Source: a bacterium
GTDB taxonomy: Bacteria; Planctomycetota; Planctomycetia; Pirellulales; Pirellulaceae
Length of the DNA: 64,000 nucleotides
Assembly: GCA_016124445.1 (NCBI GenBank)
Contig: WGNR01000020.1
Span: forward strand, 124,001 to 188,000
Direction: 5' to 3'
Shown here piece after piece: positions 1 to 8,814 of this stretch. The notes under the pieces are model-generated. The model saw nothing but the letters and a program-made list of their open reading frames with translations. It searched no databases and was not told the DNA's origin. The first letter of the stretch is position 1, and each line of letters opens with the position of its first letter. The position numbers and the translations under genes are program-made.

Positions 1-361
1 GTGCAAGCCGGGCCGAGCCTTGAACGCGTTCCAGCGACTTGCCGATCGGGTAGGCCGAAACACCGCTCAGTTCGAGGCGGGCACCTTTGGTGAAGTTCTG
101 ATCGGCCGCGTCTTTCTGACCCATGTTGAAATCAGCAAGACCAAGGAAGTAATAGACGCGCGGATCGCTGGTCCCTTCCTCAACGACGGTCTCAAGCAAC
201 TTCTGGCACTGCTCGTAGTCTCCGCGGAAGAAGGCGTGGACGCCTCGACCGTACATGTCGGTCAGCACGGAATCTTGCGCTTCAGCATTCTGGACTGCGC
301 TCAGGCTGAGTAGCAAACACAGGCCGAACAAAAAACCGCTGGCGATAACGTTCCTCGTCAT
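1..361 (-). CDS. Secreted TPR-like protein, 3' part cut off by window edge
   Basis: The reading frame runs from an ATG at 361 to the window edge without a stop, giving at least 120 residues. It begins with a clear Sec signal peptide (hydrophobic LLLSLSAV, cleavage after AEA). The mature part alternates helical segments with spaced Tyr, Gly and Ala (YGRGVHAFFRGDYEQC, VYYFLGLADFNMGQ), the pattern of tetratricopeptide repeats, so it is probably an exported protein-protein interaction scaffold. The C-terminal part lies outside the window, so the full domain set is unknown. It is transcribed away from the DUF2237 gene at 760. No specific family is recognised beyond the TPR-like repeat. Confidence 0.7.
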   Translation of the reverse strand, partial: MTRNVIASGFLFGLCLLLSLSAVQNAEAQDSVLTDMYGRGVHAFFRGDYEQCQKLLETVVEEGTSDPRVYYFLGLADFNMGQKDAADQNFTKGARLELSGVSAYPIGKSLERVQGSARLA

Positions 362-759
362 CAAATTTAACTCCCTGGGTACCAATCGGTTGCCCACGTT
401 CGAAGGGCGCAAAAGTGAATGAGATTTTGGGAAAGGGGTGTGCACACCGGGGCTGGTCAAGAGGCAGCACCATCTGCCTGACAGAGTCAAATCGTCTGTC
501 CTTCGTCCCTGAAGAGAACCTTTCGCTGGGCGCTTGTGTGCGTCAGGCCATGCCGTATTTGTCCCCAATCGTGGGACAACAGCATCACGGTATGGTAGTT
601 GGCGTTGCCCCGGATTGCAAGTTTCGGCCTCCAGCCCGCCCATTCGGGGTAAGTTCCCCGGGGGTGAGGACTTGCGGCACTCGCAGCCATGATAAGATGG
701 CCTCTGGTTGTTACCCCGGCAAGTCCCCGTCTTAAACCTATCTCAAGGTAGCCCCAACG
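362..759. other. Intergenic region between divergent genes
   Basis: About 400 bases separate the divergent starts at 361 (minus) and 760 (plus), so promoters for both must lie here. Open frames cross it on both strands, but none has a ribosome binding site or recognisable protein character. I see no RNA gene or repeat. Confidence 0.4.
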
Positions 760-1122
760 ATGGCCAAAAATGTGCTTGGAACTGATTTGCAGGCCTGTAG
801 CCACGACCCCCTGACCGGCTTTTATCGGGACGGATGCTGCAACACGGGGGCCGACGACCTCGGTTTGCACTTGGTTTGCAGCGAAATGACCGAGGAGTTT
901 CTGTCGTTCTCCAAGCGTGCCGGCAATGATCTTTCGACCCCGAGGCCCGAATTTGGCTTTGTCGGCCTCATACCTGGCAACCGCTGGTGTTTGTGCGCCC
1001 TGCGTTGGAAAGAAGCCTTCGAGGCGGGCGTGGCCCCGGCAGTTGTGCTGGAAGCGACCCATATCTCGACGCTCGAATTCGTCGATTTGGAAGATCTTCA
1101 GGCGCATTCGGTCGATGCCTAA
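760..1122 (+). CDS. DUF2237 family protein
   Basis: This 120-residue protein matches the DUF2237 family almost end to end. It has an N-terminal NVLGTDLQACS-DPLTGFYRDGCCNTG block, a central LHLVCSEMTEEFLSFSKRAGNDLSTPRPEFGF block, then GNRWCLCALRWKEA and PAVVLEATH. The conserved cysteines and the WCLC motif suggest metal binding or a redox role, but no function is established for the family. The length is normal. Start ATG at 760 is preceded by an AAGG ribosome binding site at about 744. It is a single gene, followed by an unrelated secreted protein. The cytoplasmic location is inferred from the absence of a signal peptide. Confidence 0.9.
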   Translation: MAKNVLGTDLQACSHDPLTGFYRDGCCNTGADDLGLHLVCSEMTEEFLSFSKRAGNDLSTPRPEFGFVGLIPGNRWCLCALRWKEAFEAGVAPAVVLEATHISTLEFVDLEDLQAHSVDA

Positions 1123-1228
1123 GTGCGATTTTCGCGAAAAGAAGCGATTTCGTTGCCATCGGCTGGAAGTTTATGCGAAACTGAAATCCCCTCTAATGGC
1201 CATTCTCTTTGCAAAAGGGACTCCTCTC

Positions 1229-1624
1229 ATGTTCCGTTTTTCTCTCGCTTCGCTGATCGCCGTCGCCCTGCTTACCTCGTCCGCTTGGGCCAAAGAGGCC
1301 GCCGATCTGAGTGGCCAATACCAATGCAAAGGGACCTCGGACCAAGGTGCCGCTTACACCGGGATCGTCGAAATCAAGAAGGTTCGTCAGGGCTATCAGT
1401 TGACCTGGGTCGTCGGAAAAACGAAATACAGCGGTATTGGCTTCGTTCATGACGGCTACATGAGTGTTGCCTGGACGGTCAAAACGCCGCAAGGAACTGC
1501 GATTGGCGTCGTTCAATACAAGGTGCAGAAAAACGGCGTGCTCGAGGGCAAGTGGATCGATCCCGGTCTCAACGGGATCTACGACGAAGTTCTGGTGCCG
1601 ATCGAAAAAGATCGCTTGATCTGA
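1229..1624 (+). CDS. Small secreted protein, FibroRumin-like beta-rich hypothetical
   Basis: This 131-residue protein starts with a typical signal peptide (MFRFSLASLIAVALL, cleavage near AWA). The mature domain is a short beta-rich module: LSGQYQCKGT, YTGIVEIKKVRQGYQLTWVVG, YSGIGFVHDGYMSVAW, GVVQYKVQKNGVLEGKWID. Alternating beta strands with GxxxGxW turns look like a small lipocalin- or avidin-like barrel found in many exported bacterial proteins of unknown role. I chose the ATG at 1229 because an AAAAGGGA ribosome binding site precedes it and the signal peptide starts there. The same frame is open farther upstream, but that part is not protein-like. Function unknown. Confidence 0.8.
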   Translation: MFRFSLASLIAVALLTSSAWAKEAADLSGQYQCKGTSDQGAAYTGIVEIKKVRQGYQLTWVVGKTKYSGIGFVHDGYMSVAWTVKTPQGTAIGVVQYKVQKNGVLEGKWIDPGLNGIYDEVLVPIEKDRLI

Positions 1625-1648
1625 GTTCGCCGCCGGCGGGGCACCCAA

Positions 1649-2893
1649 TCATTCGTCCCGAGCCAGACGGATGCTCGGGGATTTTGGTGCATGGACTTGC
1701 TGGTAGAAAGCTTTCCAACCGTCCGGGTTATTGCCGAAGTCTTGCCCATCGCAAAGTTCGATTAGCGCTTGATGGACGCCGCGGTTTTCGACCCGGATCA
1801 GGTCGTAGGCGTTGTCGCTGAGTTGTAAGAACTCGGGCAGGGTTAATCGCCGATAGGTCGATTTCGGTCCTTCGATGTCGAAACGATTCTCTGGTTTCTC
1901 CAGCGTGTAGAAGTAAGTGTAGCGCGACGAATGAGGCGCCAGGTGCCTGGTTTCCAAAGCGGCCGCCAAGGGAAAGATGGCTGTGGGGTAGTCCAGCTCC
2001 GATAGCACATGGGCCGTGCGGTTCACGATGTTGTTGTCGTAACTTTTCAGCAGTGTCGAATAGAACTCGACCATCCGCGGATCTCGTAGGGCAACCACTT
2101 CTTTCAAGCAGGCGTCGCGATAGAGCAGATTGTTCTGGTAGACGGCGTTCTCCATCAGGAAGGTCCGTGCGGAAGAACTACCGATGCGGCCTAAGGTCTC
2201 GATGTAGAGATAGGCCAGTTTTCGATCCGTTTCTTTGCCCAACAATTTGATCAACCCCGGCACGGCTTCCGGATCTTCAAGCGTGCTGAAGTCAATTTGT
2301 ATCTCTTGGGCATTGCTGCGGCCCAGTTGATCTCGCCAGCGGTTCAAGCGCTCTTTCCAGTCCCGGATGCGCTGCTCATGTTGATCGTGGGCCACCCGCA
2401 ATGCCGCCTGCTGCCGCGTGATCCAATCCTGGTCAAAGAAGATGTAACCGCGCTGGGTCATGATCTCGGACTGGCTGATCCAGCGGCCGTCATGTCGAAC
2501 GTAGCCAAGCGCCTTGCGGGCCGGGTTGAAATCGGGATCCAACTCCAACACATGCCAGGCATGTCGCTGAAAGGGGTTCTTAAGGCCTTGATGGTGGCAC
2601 CAGAGCGCCAGCTTCCATTGATCGTCGACGGTGTCTTCGTACTTGGCCGCCTCGTCGAAGTATTGGTCCTCGGTCACCTTTGGCCGAACGATCTCCAGCA
2701 CGCGTTCTCGCGGCAGCACGACCTTGCCGAAGCCTTCGACCTCCAGTTCCATCTCGTCCGTCTCGCCCTTCAAGGACTGAGTGCTAGCTTTCGCATGCAC
2801 CTCACCGCCGTTATCCAGCAGGATAACTTGACCCTGGGCGCGAAGAGAAATCGCCAAAAGAAGCAGGCAGGCGATGGCGACCGCGCGGCACAC
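1649..2893 (-). CDS. Secreted HEAT-repeat-like hypothetical protein
   Basis: About 414 residues. A signal peptide (VAIACLLLLAISLRAQG) is followed by a beta-rich segment (VILLDNGGEVHAK, MELEVEGFGKVVLPRERV) and then an alpha-helical region. Its second half carries HEAT-like repeats, such as DPEAVPGLIKLLGKETDRKLAYLYIETLGR and DPRMVEFYSTLLKS. Such proteins are common and uncharacterised in planctomycetes. I prefer the GTG at 2893, which has a GGAG site nine bases upstream and places the signal peptide at the N-terminus. The frame stays open to a TTG at 2962. The gene is divergent from the EEP-family gene at 3077. A role in periplasmic complex formation is only a guess. Confidence 0.75.
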   Translation of the reverse strand: MCRAVAIACLLLLAISLRAQGQVILLDNGGEVHAKASTQSLKGETDEMELEVEGFGKVVLPRERVLEIVRPKVTEDQYFDEAAKYEDTVDDQWKLALWCHHQGLKNPFQRHAWHVLELDPDFNPARKALGYVRHDGRWISQSEIMTQRGYIFFDQDWITRQQAALRVAHDQHEQRIRDWKERLNRWRDQLGRSNAQEIQIDFSTLEDPEAVPGLIKLLGKETDRKLAYLYIETLGRIGSSSARTFLMENAVYQNNLLYRDACLKEVVALRDPRMVEFYSTLLKSYDNNIVNRTAHVLSELDYPTAIFPLAAALETRHLAPHSSRYTYFYTLEKPENRFDIEGPKSTYRRLTLPEFLQLSDNAYDLIRVENRGVHQALIELCDGQDFGNNPDGWKAFYQQVHAPKSPSIRLARDE

Positions 2894-3076
2894 GACTGGG
2901 CACTCCGTTGAGATGGGGATGGCAAGTCCCTTCAAGATAGGCACTCTTTGCGAGCGAGACAAACAATTTCCCCCAGGAATGATATGGAATCGGGAGCAGC
3001 TTTTTCGCTATGGTCTGCCGCCTGCGCATCGTGCCAGGTTCTGACTTGTGAAAATAGAAACGTAGGGAGAACTGCG

Positions 3077-4075
3077 GTGAGAAGGATAAGCGCCTTGCTG
3101 TTGGCAATCATCGCTGGTGCAGCGGCTTGGTTCTTTTTTCAGAACTATCGCATTGATGGCTTCGAGAACCTGACCGTCATTCCGCGGGGAGCGGTTTCGC
3201 CAAGCAATCCCACCTCGCCAACTAATCCTGTCGCTGGCGTTCCGGCCATGGCTCGCAAGAGCGATTCGATCCGGATCGCTTCGTTTAACATTCAGGTCTT
3301 CGGTTTGACCAAGCTGCAGAAGCCAGAAGTAGTCAGCAAACTGGTCGACATCGTTCGGCAATTTGATATCGTCGCCATCCAAGAGATCCGCGCCGCTGAT
3401 CAAGGTGTTCTGCCGCAGTTTGTCGAAATGATCAATTCGACCGGCCGCCACTACGATTACGTCCTGGGGCCACGTCTCGGCCGAACTTCGAGCAAAGAGC
3501 AGTACGCGTACGTCTTCGATACGGCCAGCTTGCAGGTTGATCGTTCCCAGGTCTATACGGTCCAAGATCCTCGCGACCTGATCCATCGCGAGCCACTGGT
3601 TGCTTGGTTTCGCGTTCGTGGGCCTGATCCAAGTCAGGCATTTACGTTCTCGCTGGTCAATGTGCATACCGACCCCGATGAAGTCGAGCAGGAAATGAAC
3701 GTCATGGACGACGTCTTCCGCGCCGTTCGCGACGATGGCCGCGGCGAGGATGATGTCATCTTGCTGGGTGATTTCAATGCCGACGAATCGCACCTAGGAC
3801 AACTGGCAACCATCCCGGGGATTATCTGGGCGATCAGCGGTACCACGACGAACACACGCGGGACGAAGATGTACGACAACTTGTTCATGCAGCGGCAAGC
3901 GACCAGCGAATATACTGGCCGCGGCGGTGTGTTCGATTTCCTACGTCAGTACAACCTGACATTGGCCCAAGGCCTCGAGATCTCCGATCACCTTCCGGTC
4001 TGGGCCGAGTTCAGTATCTACGAAGGGGGCTTTCAACATGCCCCGGTAGCGACGCTTCCGAAAGAAAACCGCTAA
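3077..4075 (+). CDS. Endonuclease/exonuclease/phosphatase (EEP, DNase I-like) family protein, membrane-anchored
   Basis: The 332-residue product has one N-terminal membrane segment (ISALLLAIIAGAAAWFFF), a proline/asparagine-rich linker and a complete EEP domain. Family motifs are visible in order: RIASFNIQVFG (metal-binding Asn), DIVAIQEIR (metal-binding Glu), SLVNVHTDPDE (His), VILLGDFNAD (the GDFN motif with catalytic Asp and Asn) and ISDHLPVWAEF (terminal catalytic Asp-His). These support a metal-dependent phosphodiesterase that probably faces the periplasm. The substrate (nucleic acid, phosphoinositide or lipid) cannot be told. The GTG at 3077 is favoured by a GGAGA site six bases upstream. 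The stop overlaps the convergent HEAT gene by four bases. Confidence 0.85.
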   Translation: MRRISALLLAIIAGAAAWFFFQNYRIDGFENLTVIPRGAVSPSNPTSPTNPVAGVPAMARKSDSIRIASFNIQVFGLTKLQKPEVVSKLVDIVRQFDIVAIQEIRAADQGVLPQFVEMINSTGRHYDYVLGPRLGRTSSKEQYAYVFDTASLQVDRSQVYTVQDPRDLIHREPLVAWFRVRGPDPSQAFTFSLVNVHTDPDEVEQEMNVMDDVFRAVRDDGRGEDDVILLGDFNADESHLGQLATIPGIIWAISGTTTNTRGTKMYDNLFMQRQATSEYTGRGGVFDFLRQYNLTLAQGLEISDHLPVWAEFSIYEGGFQHAPVATLPKENR

Positions 4076-5055
4076 CGGGCATCGCGCCACTCCGAAGCAA
4101 AGAAGCGAGCGAGTTGCTCATTGCCGGTTGCTTCGACTGCGGCCTCCGTTCGCTGACGAATGTCTCCGAGCGAAGCACTCAATTGCAACGCTTTGATCGC
4201 GTCGCTGGCGGTGCGAACATCGTGTGAGGTGATCAACGACAGAAGAAAGTCTTGCGACGCGGTCGATCGGATAAGGCCAACGCACAGCAGCAAGCTCTCA
4301 CGCACAGCCAGTTCGGCCCGGCGTCCCCAGGCCGTTCTTAAGATCTCGAAGGCACCGTCAAACTGCGATTCCCCGATTGCCAGTGCCGTTTGAACGCACA
4401 TGTCCGAGTCGCCAGTTTCCAGAAAAGGTTGCACAAAGGAGAGTGCTTCTTCTTTCTCGATTTTGAGCAGTGCCGAACAGCACTCGCCATGGACTTCCGC
4501 CTCGTCATCTCCCAGAAGAAGTTTCAACTTCAACAGCGGCGCTCCTTCGGCCGAAGCGAGTGCGCCGATTGCCCGAACCGCTCCGAGTCGCGCGTTGGGC
4601 CACGGATCGGCCAACAGAACCGCGCAGCGATTGAGGACTTCCAGCGGCGGAGCGAAGTGAATCAATCCGATCGCGCAGATCCCTCGCAGTTCCGCGGCCG
4701 TGTCGACCGGATGAGGGTAACGCGGTTCGACCTGGGTGTATTCGATTGCATCTCGAAAGATCTCCAGGTCGTCGTGTTCTAGATGAACCAATGCCTTCAC
4801 GATCGCCGTCTTGCCAAGGCAACCGGCGTCACGTTTAAGCGGGTTTCGTTTGAGTCGCCAATACGCTTTGGTTAGCGGAGGGATAAACGCCTGGTTGCCG
4901 GTCGGAGCGACCATATCGGCGGCGCGCTCAACGACCAGGTTGACCGAATGGCCCAAGGCGTTGATCAATTCGCGATGCGTTTCGGTCTCGTCGAGTCGAT
5001 CGGCCAGGTCAGTCAGTAGGCGAAGCTGAGCATCGACCGCTTCGTCGTCGTTCAT
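4072..5055 (-). CDS. HEAT-repeat protein, cytoplasmic
   Basis: This 327-residue protein has no signal peptide. It consists almost entirely of paired helices of HEAT type, for example DPWPNARLGAVRAIGALAS, LLGDDEAEVHGECCSALLKI and DMCVQTALAIGES. The repeats resemble those of phycobilisome-lyase-like and PBS-type HEAT proteins, which act as binding scaffolds. No catalytic motif is visible. It converges with the EEP hydrolase (4-base overlap at the stops) and lies upstream of the glycosyltransferase at 6385 in the same direction, with a 49-base gap. Function unknown. Confidence 0.8.
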   Translation of the reverse strand: MNDDEAVDAQLRLLTDLADRLDETETHRELINALGHSVNLVVERAADMVAPTGNQAFIPPLTKAYWRLKRNPLKRDAGCLGKTAIVKALVHLEHDDLEIFRDAIEYTQVEPRYPHPVDTAAELRGICAIGLIHFAPPLEVLNRCAVLLADPWPNARLGAVRAIGALASAEGAPLLKLKLLLGDDEAEVHGECCSALLKIEKEEALSFVQPFLETGDSDMCVQTALAIGESQFDGAFEILRTAWGRRAELAVRESLLLCVGLIRSTASQDFLLSLITSHDVRTASDAIKALQLSASLGDIRQRTEAAVEATGNEQLARFFASEWRDAR

Positions 5056-5104
5056 GCGAAAGGACCTCTCGTCGGAAACGTTTCAAACCGCAGAGGTCAT
5101 CGTA

Positions 5105-6385
5105 TCATGTTTCGTTTGCCTGGACGTGCGCTTGGTTGATAACGGGTTGCCTGGTTTCAAAGGCCTGTTCGATCAACTGGCAGGCCCGCGCGAGCGGATC
5201 GAACTTAGCGATCTCGGCGGCGAACTGATCCGCTTTCTGCTGAAAGCTTGGATCGCTCAGCATTCGATCGAGTTCCTTTCGCAGTCGCCGAACGTTGACC
5301 TGGCGAACCGGAATGACGCGGCCGTTGCCAAGGTATTCAATCCGTTTCGCGACGCCCGGCTGATCGTTGGTCACCGGCAAGCATAGCATCGGCACGCCAT
5401 GCGCCAGGCATTCGAGCGCCGTGTTCAATCCGGCGTGAGTGATCACCAGGTGGGCTTTTTCCAGCAAACGCAGCTGCGGGGCTCGCTCGACTATCAACAC
5501 GTTATCCGGGATCGGACCGGAAAGTTCGACCTGGCCACCTCCTTTGCTCAGCACAACTTGCATCGGCAGATCCGATACGGCGTCGATGATATGGCGAAAG
5601 ACGTGACTCACCGCGTTCTGCAGTGTCCCCATCGATGCATAAATGAGTGGTCGCCCGTCGAGCCAGTCCCAAGGAAAGTCGATTGATTGGTCGTCGCGTG
5701 CCGCGCGGTGCCATGGGCCCGTGTAATGCAGCCGAGTCGGATAAGTGGTCCGGGGATATTCAAAGAAGGCAGGCTGCTGCGATAGATGCACCAGACCGGC
5801 GTCGTTGTCTTGGATCAATTTGAGCGGGTCGACTCCTACGTTCTTTTCCTGGGCAAACAACCGATAGGCCCACAACACAAAGTGCTTGGCAACTTCGTTC
5901 CGCATGCGGCCATACCAGTCGGTTCGATAGTCCCAGGGAAGCGGCGGAGGTGGCATCAGCGGATCCCAGTAGACCGCCAGTGCGTTGCAGGCAACCGCAT
6001 AGGGAATGCCTCGTTGTTCCGCTTCCTGGGCGCCAACCGGAGCGACCTGATCGACGACGATTCCATCGAACTGCTTGGCCTGAAACGCCTCGTCGATGTA
6101 TTTGCGAACTAACTTCGAGTGCAGCCCGAACAGCTTGCCGGTGAGCATCATTCCGCGAATGCCGTTGACTTTGCCGAGTGCCTGAAAGTTGTGTTCCAGT
6201 TCGTCCGACAAGGGATCGTCGGGACCTAGCACCCAAAACGGCAGGCCGGATCGTTCGGTAATCGGCTGAGCCATACGGCCGCCCAAGAACGTGACCTCGT
6301 GGCCTCGAGCTTGCAATTCGCTGCCAAGGGTCGTCATGGGATTTAAATGCCCCGGAACGTCAGGGCAGAGCAGGCCAATTTTCAT
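5105..6385 (-). CDS. UDP-glycosyltransferase, GT1 (MGT/CrtX-like) family
   Basis: The 426-residue enzyme starts with a GT-B N-terminal domain (MKIGLLCPDVPGHLNPMTTLGSEL, ARGHEVTFLGG). It ends with the family signature in the nucleotide-sugar domain: APQLRLLEKAHLVITHAGLNTALECLAHGVPMLCLP-NDQPGVA. This places it in GT1 beside macrolide and zeaxanthin glucosyltransferases, which transfer a sugar from a UDP donor to a hydrophobic acceptor. The acceptor is unknown here; a carotenoid or lipid is possible but no crt gene is nearby. The ATG at 6385 begins exactly at the Rossmann strand; the frame is open farther upstream but overlaps the exonuclease gene. Only four bases separate it from that gene's stop, suggesting co-transcription. 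Confidence 0.88.
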   Translation of the reverse strand: MKIGLLCPDVPGHLNPMTTLGSELQARGHEVTFLGGRMAQPITERSGLPFWVLGPDDPLSDELEHNFQALGKVNGIRGMMLTGKLFGLHSKLVRKYIDEAFQAKQFDGIVVDQVAPVGAQEAEQRGIPYAVACNALAVYWDPLMPPPPLPWDYRTDWYGRMRNEVAKHFVLWAYRLFAQEKNVGVDPLKLIQDNDAGLVHLSQQPAFFEYPRTTYPTRLHYTGPWHRAARDDQSIDFPWDWLDGRPLIYASMGTLQNAVSHVFRHIIDAVSDLPMQVVLSKGGGQVELSGPIPDNVLIVERAPQLRLLEKAHLVITHAGLNTALECLAHGVPMLCLPVTNDQPGVAKRIEYLGNGRVIPVRQVNVRRLRKELDRMLSDPSFQQKADQFAAEIAKFDPLARACQLIEQAFETRQPVINQAHVQANET

Positions 6386-6389
6386 GCGG

Positions 6390-7220
6390 CTAACTGACGT
6401 CGTCCAAGTCCCAGGGGTTTTCCCAATCTCCCCAGCCGTCGAGATAGGTTTGATAGATCGGAACCTTGTCAGCGCGCTTCTCGAGCCACTGCTTGGTTTG
6501 CTGAAGCAACTGCTGCTCGCGCTCCAGCGAGATCTTGCCAATCATCACGCAGCAGCGGAGAAAGACGAAGTAAGTGTCCAGCACGTCACAGCGGCAATAC
6601 TCGTTGATGTCTTCCAGTTGGTTGGCATGATACAAGTCTTGAACCATGTAGCCTTCGATATCCATCTTGCCGGGCTTGCCAAGCAAGTTAGCGGCCAGGT
6701 TCAGGCCACCGGTGAAGCGGCTTGCGCCGTAGTTGGTCAGAATGTCGTACAGATCGAAGTGGGCGTCATTGTTGTAGCGATATCGCGACTGCTCGAAATT
6801 CTTCGCGTTTAAGTTGAACCATTCCGGAACGCTGAGCCCAAACCTGAAGGCGGCAAGTTCCATCAGGGGGATATCGAAGGAGCGGCCATTGAACGTCACG
6901 AAAGTAGGCCGACGGTAGGCTTTCCACCCCCGCCAGAAGTGCTCGGTAATGACCGGTGGACGAAACTTGGGGGCATCGAGCACGACCTGGTCGATCAGAT
7001 TCAACTCGATGTCGAGCTTGGCAATGGCGACCGATACCGGAACCTGGAAGGTGTAAGGAATAAAATCGCTTCCTTTCTCTTCCAACAATTCGGCGCGGAA
7101 CCGATTAACGGCCTCTTCAGGCGATAAACCTTCATCCGGGTATTTCAATCGTGAGACCAGAGTGCCGTCGGCGACCGATTCGACATCGAAAACCAGGTAC
7201 CGGACTGCCGCTTCCGTCAT
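6390..7220 (-). CDS. PolB-like 3'-5' exonuclease (DNA_pol_B_exo2 type)
   Basis: This 276-residue protein has the DEDD exonuclease motifs: Asp12 and Glu14 in YLVFDVESVAD (Exo I), FVTFNGRSFDIPLM (Exo II) and NEYCRCDVLDTYFVFLR (Exo III). A long insert between I and II contains VPVSVAIAKLD. It matches the stand-alone family of predicted 3'-5' exonucleases related to DNA polymerase B proofreading domains, which act on DNA or RNA in the cytoplasm. The length fits. It lies immediately upstream of the glycosyltransferase (4-base gap), although no functional link is obvious. Confidence 0.88.
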   Translation of the reverse strand: MTEAAVRYLVFDVESVADGTLVSRLKYPDEGLSPEEAVNRFRAELLEEKGSDFIPYTFQVPVSVAIAKLDIELNLIDQVVLDAPKFRPPVITEHFWRGWKAYRRPTFVTFNGRSFDIPLMELAAFRFGLSVPEWFNLNAKNFEQSRYRYNNDAHFDLYDILTNYGASRFTGGLNLAANLLGKPGKMDIEGYMVQDLYHANQLEDINEYCRCDVLDTYFVFLRCCVMIGKISLEREQQLLQQTKQWLEKRADKVPIYQTYLDGWGDWENPWDLDDVS

Positions 7221-7381
7221 TTGCTTTTCTTTCTACAAGTTTCAACGTCATGCCATCACGTTTACGATAAAGCTAACACAATCGACCTGGGGAAACGACG
7301 GGAGACGGTTCATGGCTGTTGAACGGAATCGAGTTTCACTAGGATGTTAAAAAACCAGTGACATCGCCGAGGATACACCCA

Positions 7382-8638
7382 ATGAGCCGTGAACGACTTT
7401 TGCAGCGTTTTCTGAGATACGTCCAGATCGATACGACCGCGGGTGAGCCTGGCGAAAAATACCCCAGCAGCGACGGACAACTGCTATTGGGAAAGATGCT
7501 GGCCGGAGAACTCCAGTCGATGGGGGTGGACGACGCCGAGCAGGACGAACATGGCCTGGTTTACGGAACCGTTCCCGGCAAGGTGACCGGCTGCCCGGTC
7601 GTCGCGCTCAATTCGCACGTCGATACGTCGCCCGAAACGACGGGAGCAAATGTTAAACCGCAGGTCATCGAAAGCTACCAAGGGGGAGACATTCCCCTGC
7701 CAGGCGATCCGTCCAAGGTGATCAGCACCTCGGAAAACCCGGAACTGAACGAACTTCACGGCTGCACGTTGATTACTACCGACGGAACCACTTTGCTCGG
7801 TGGCGACGACAAGGCCGGCATCGCGGTCATCATGGAAGTGGCTCAGCGGATTCTCGAAGGGAAAGCTTCCCCGACCGGCACGCTGAAGATCTTGTTTACC
7901 TGCGACGAAGAAATCGGCCACGGAGTCGACTACGTCGATCTCGATAAATTGGGAGCCGACGTCTGCTATACGCTCGACGGACCTGGGGCCAACGAACTGA
8001 ATGCCGAGACCTTCTCGGCCGACCTGGCGACGGTAACGGTTCGGGGTGTCAACATTCACCCCTCGATCGCTAAGGACCGCATGGTCAACGCGATCAAAGC
8101 GGCATCGCTCTTTGTTGCCGGCTTGCCCGGCGATCATCTCTCGCCTGAGACAACCGAAGAGCGGGAAGGTTTCGTGCATCCGGTGACCATTCAGGGAGGC
8201 GTCGGCGAGACAACCATTCAGCTGATTCTTCGCAGCTTCGAGACTGAAGAACTCGAAGCCCAGGCGCAGATGCTCCGCGATTTAGGGCAGAAGATCGAGA
8301 AGCAAGTTCCCGGCTGCCAGATCAATGTCGCCATCAAGCCGCAGTATCGCAACCTTCGAGATGGTTTGGATAAAGAGCCGCGTGCCGTTCCGATCGCCGA
8401 GAAAGCTCATCAGGCACTCGGTCGCCCGGTCCATCAACGCGTCATTCGGGGAGGAACGGATGGCTCGCAGTTGACGGCAATGGGGCTGCCGACGCCCAAT
8501 CTTTCGACGGGGCAGCACAACCCGCACTCGCCTTTGGAATGGGCCTGTCTGGACGAAATGGAACAGGCCGTCGAGCTGGTTTTGAAGATGCTGGAGATCT
8601 GGTCGACCGAGCTAAAGTCGGCCGATGCTGGCAGCTAG
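7382..8638 (+). CDS. pepT: Peptidase T (tripeptide aminopeptidase), M20B family
   Basis: The 418-residue protein is a di-zinc M20 aminopeptidase. Visible motifs are ALNSHVDTSPE (first zinc His and Asp), LLGGDDKAGIAVIMEVA (bridging Asp), LFTCDEEIGHGV (catalytic Glu and metal Glu), a dimerisation domain with a VRGVNIHPSIAKDRM segment, and the C-terminal GGTDGSQLTAMGLPTPNLSTGQHNPHSPLEW with the last zinc His. PepT removes N-terminal residues from tripeptides in the cytoplasm. I chose the ATG at 7382 because it matches the family N-terminus and has a GAGGA site. A GTG at 7358 is in frame. Monocistronic. Confidence 0.93.
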   Translation: MSRERLLQRFLRYVQIDTTAGEPGEKYPSSDGQLLLGKMLAGELQSMGVDDAEQDEHGLVYGTVPGKVTGCPVVALNSHVDTSPETTGANVKPQVIESYQGGDIPLPGDPSKVISTSENPELNELHGCTLITTDGTTLLGGDDKAGIAVIMEVAQRILEGKASPTGTLKILFTCDEEIGHGVDYVDLDKLGADVCYTLDGPGANELNAETFSADLATVTVRGVNIHPSIAKDRMVNAIKAASLFVAGLPGDHLSPETTEEREGFVHPVTIQGGVGETTIQLILRSFETEELEAQAQMLRDLGQKIEKQVPGCQINVAIKPQYRNLRDGLDKEPRAVPIAEKAHQALGRPVHQRVIRGGTDGSQLTAMGLPTPNLSTGQHNPHSPLEWACLDEMEQAVELVLKMLEIWSTELKSADAGS

Positions 8639-8814
8639 CACGCTGGCTTTGCATGGTTTTGCCAGCGGCAGCGTTGGATTTGAGGCAAAACAGGTAAACT
8701 TGTGACCACCTAAGTTCCGAATATTTCCAACGTAAGCCCGGCCAACCTCGCCCTATCCCTTGTGCGATTTGGCATTCCCCAAAATGTAAGGCCGAGGCAG
8801 AAGGATAATATCCT

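Noticed and set aside
487..1107. 206-codon minus-strand frame opposite the DUF2237 gene
   Set aside because: It covers a clear DUF2237 gene on the plus strand, has no recognisable domain and no ribosome binding site.
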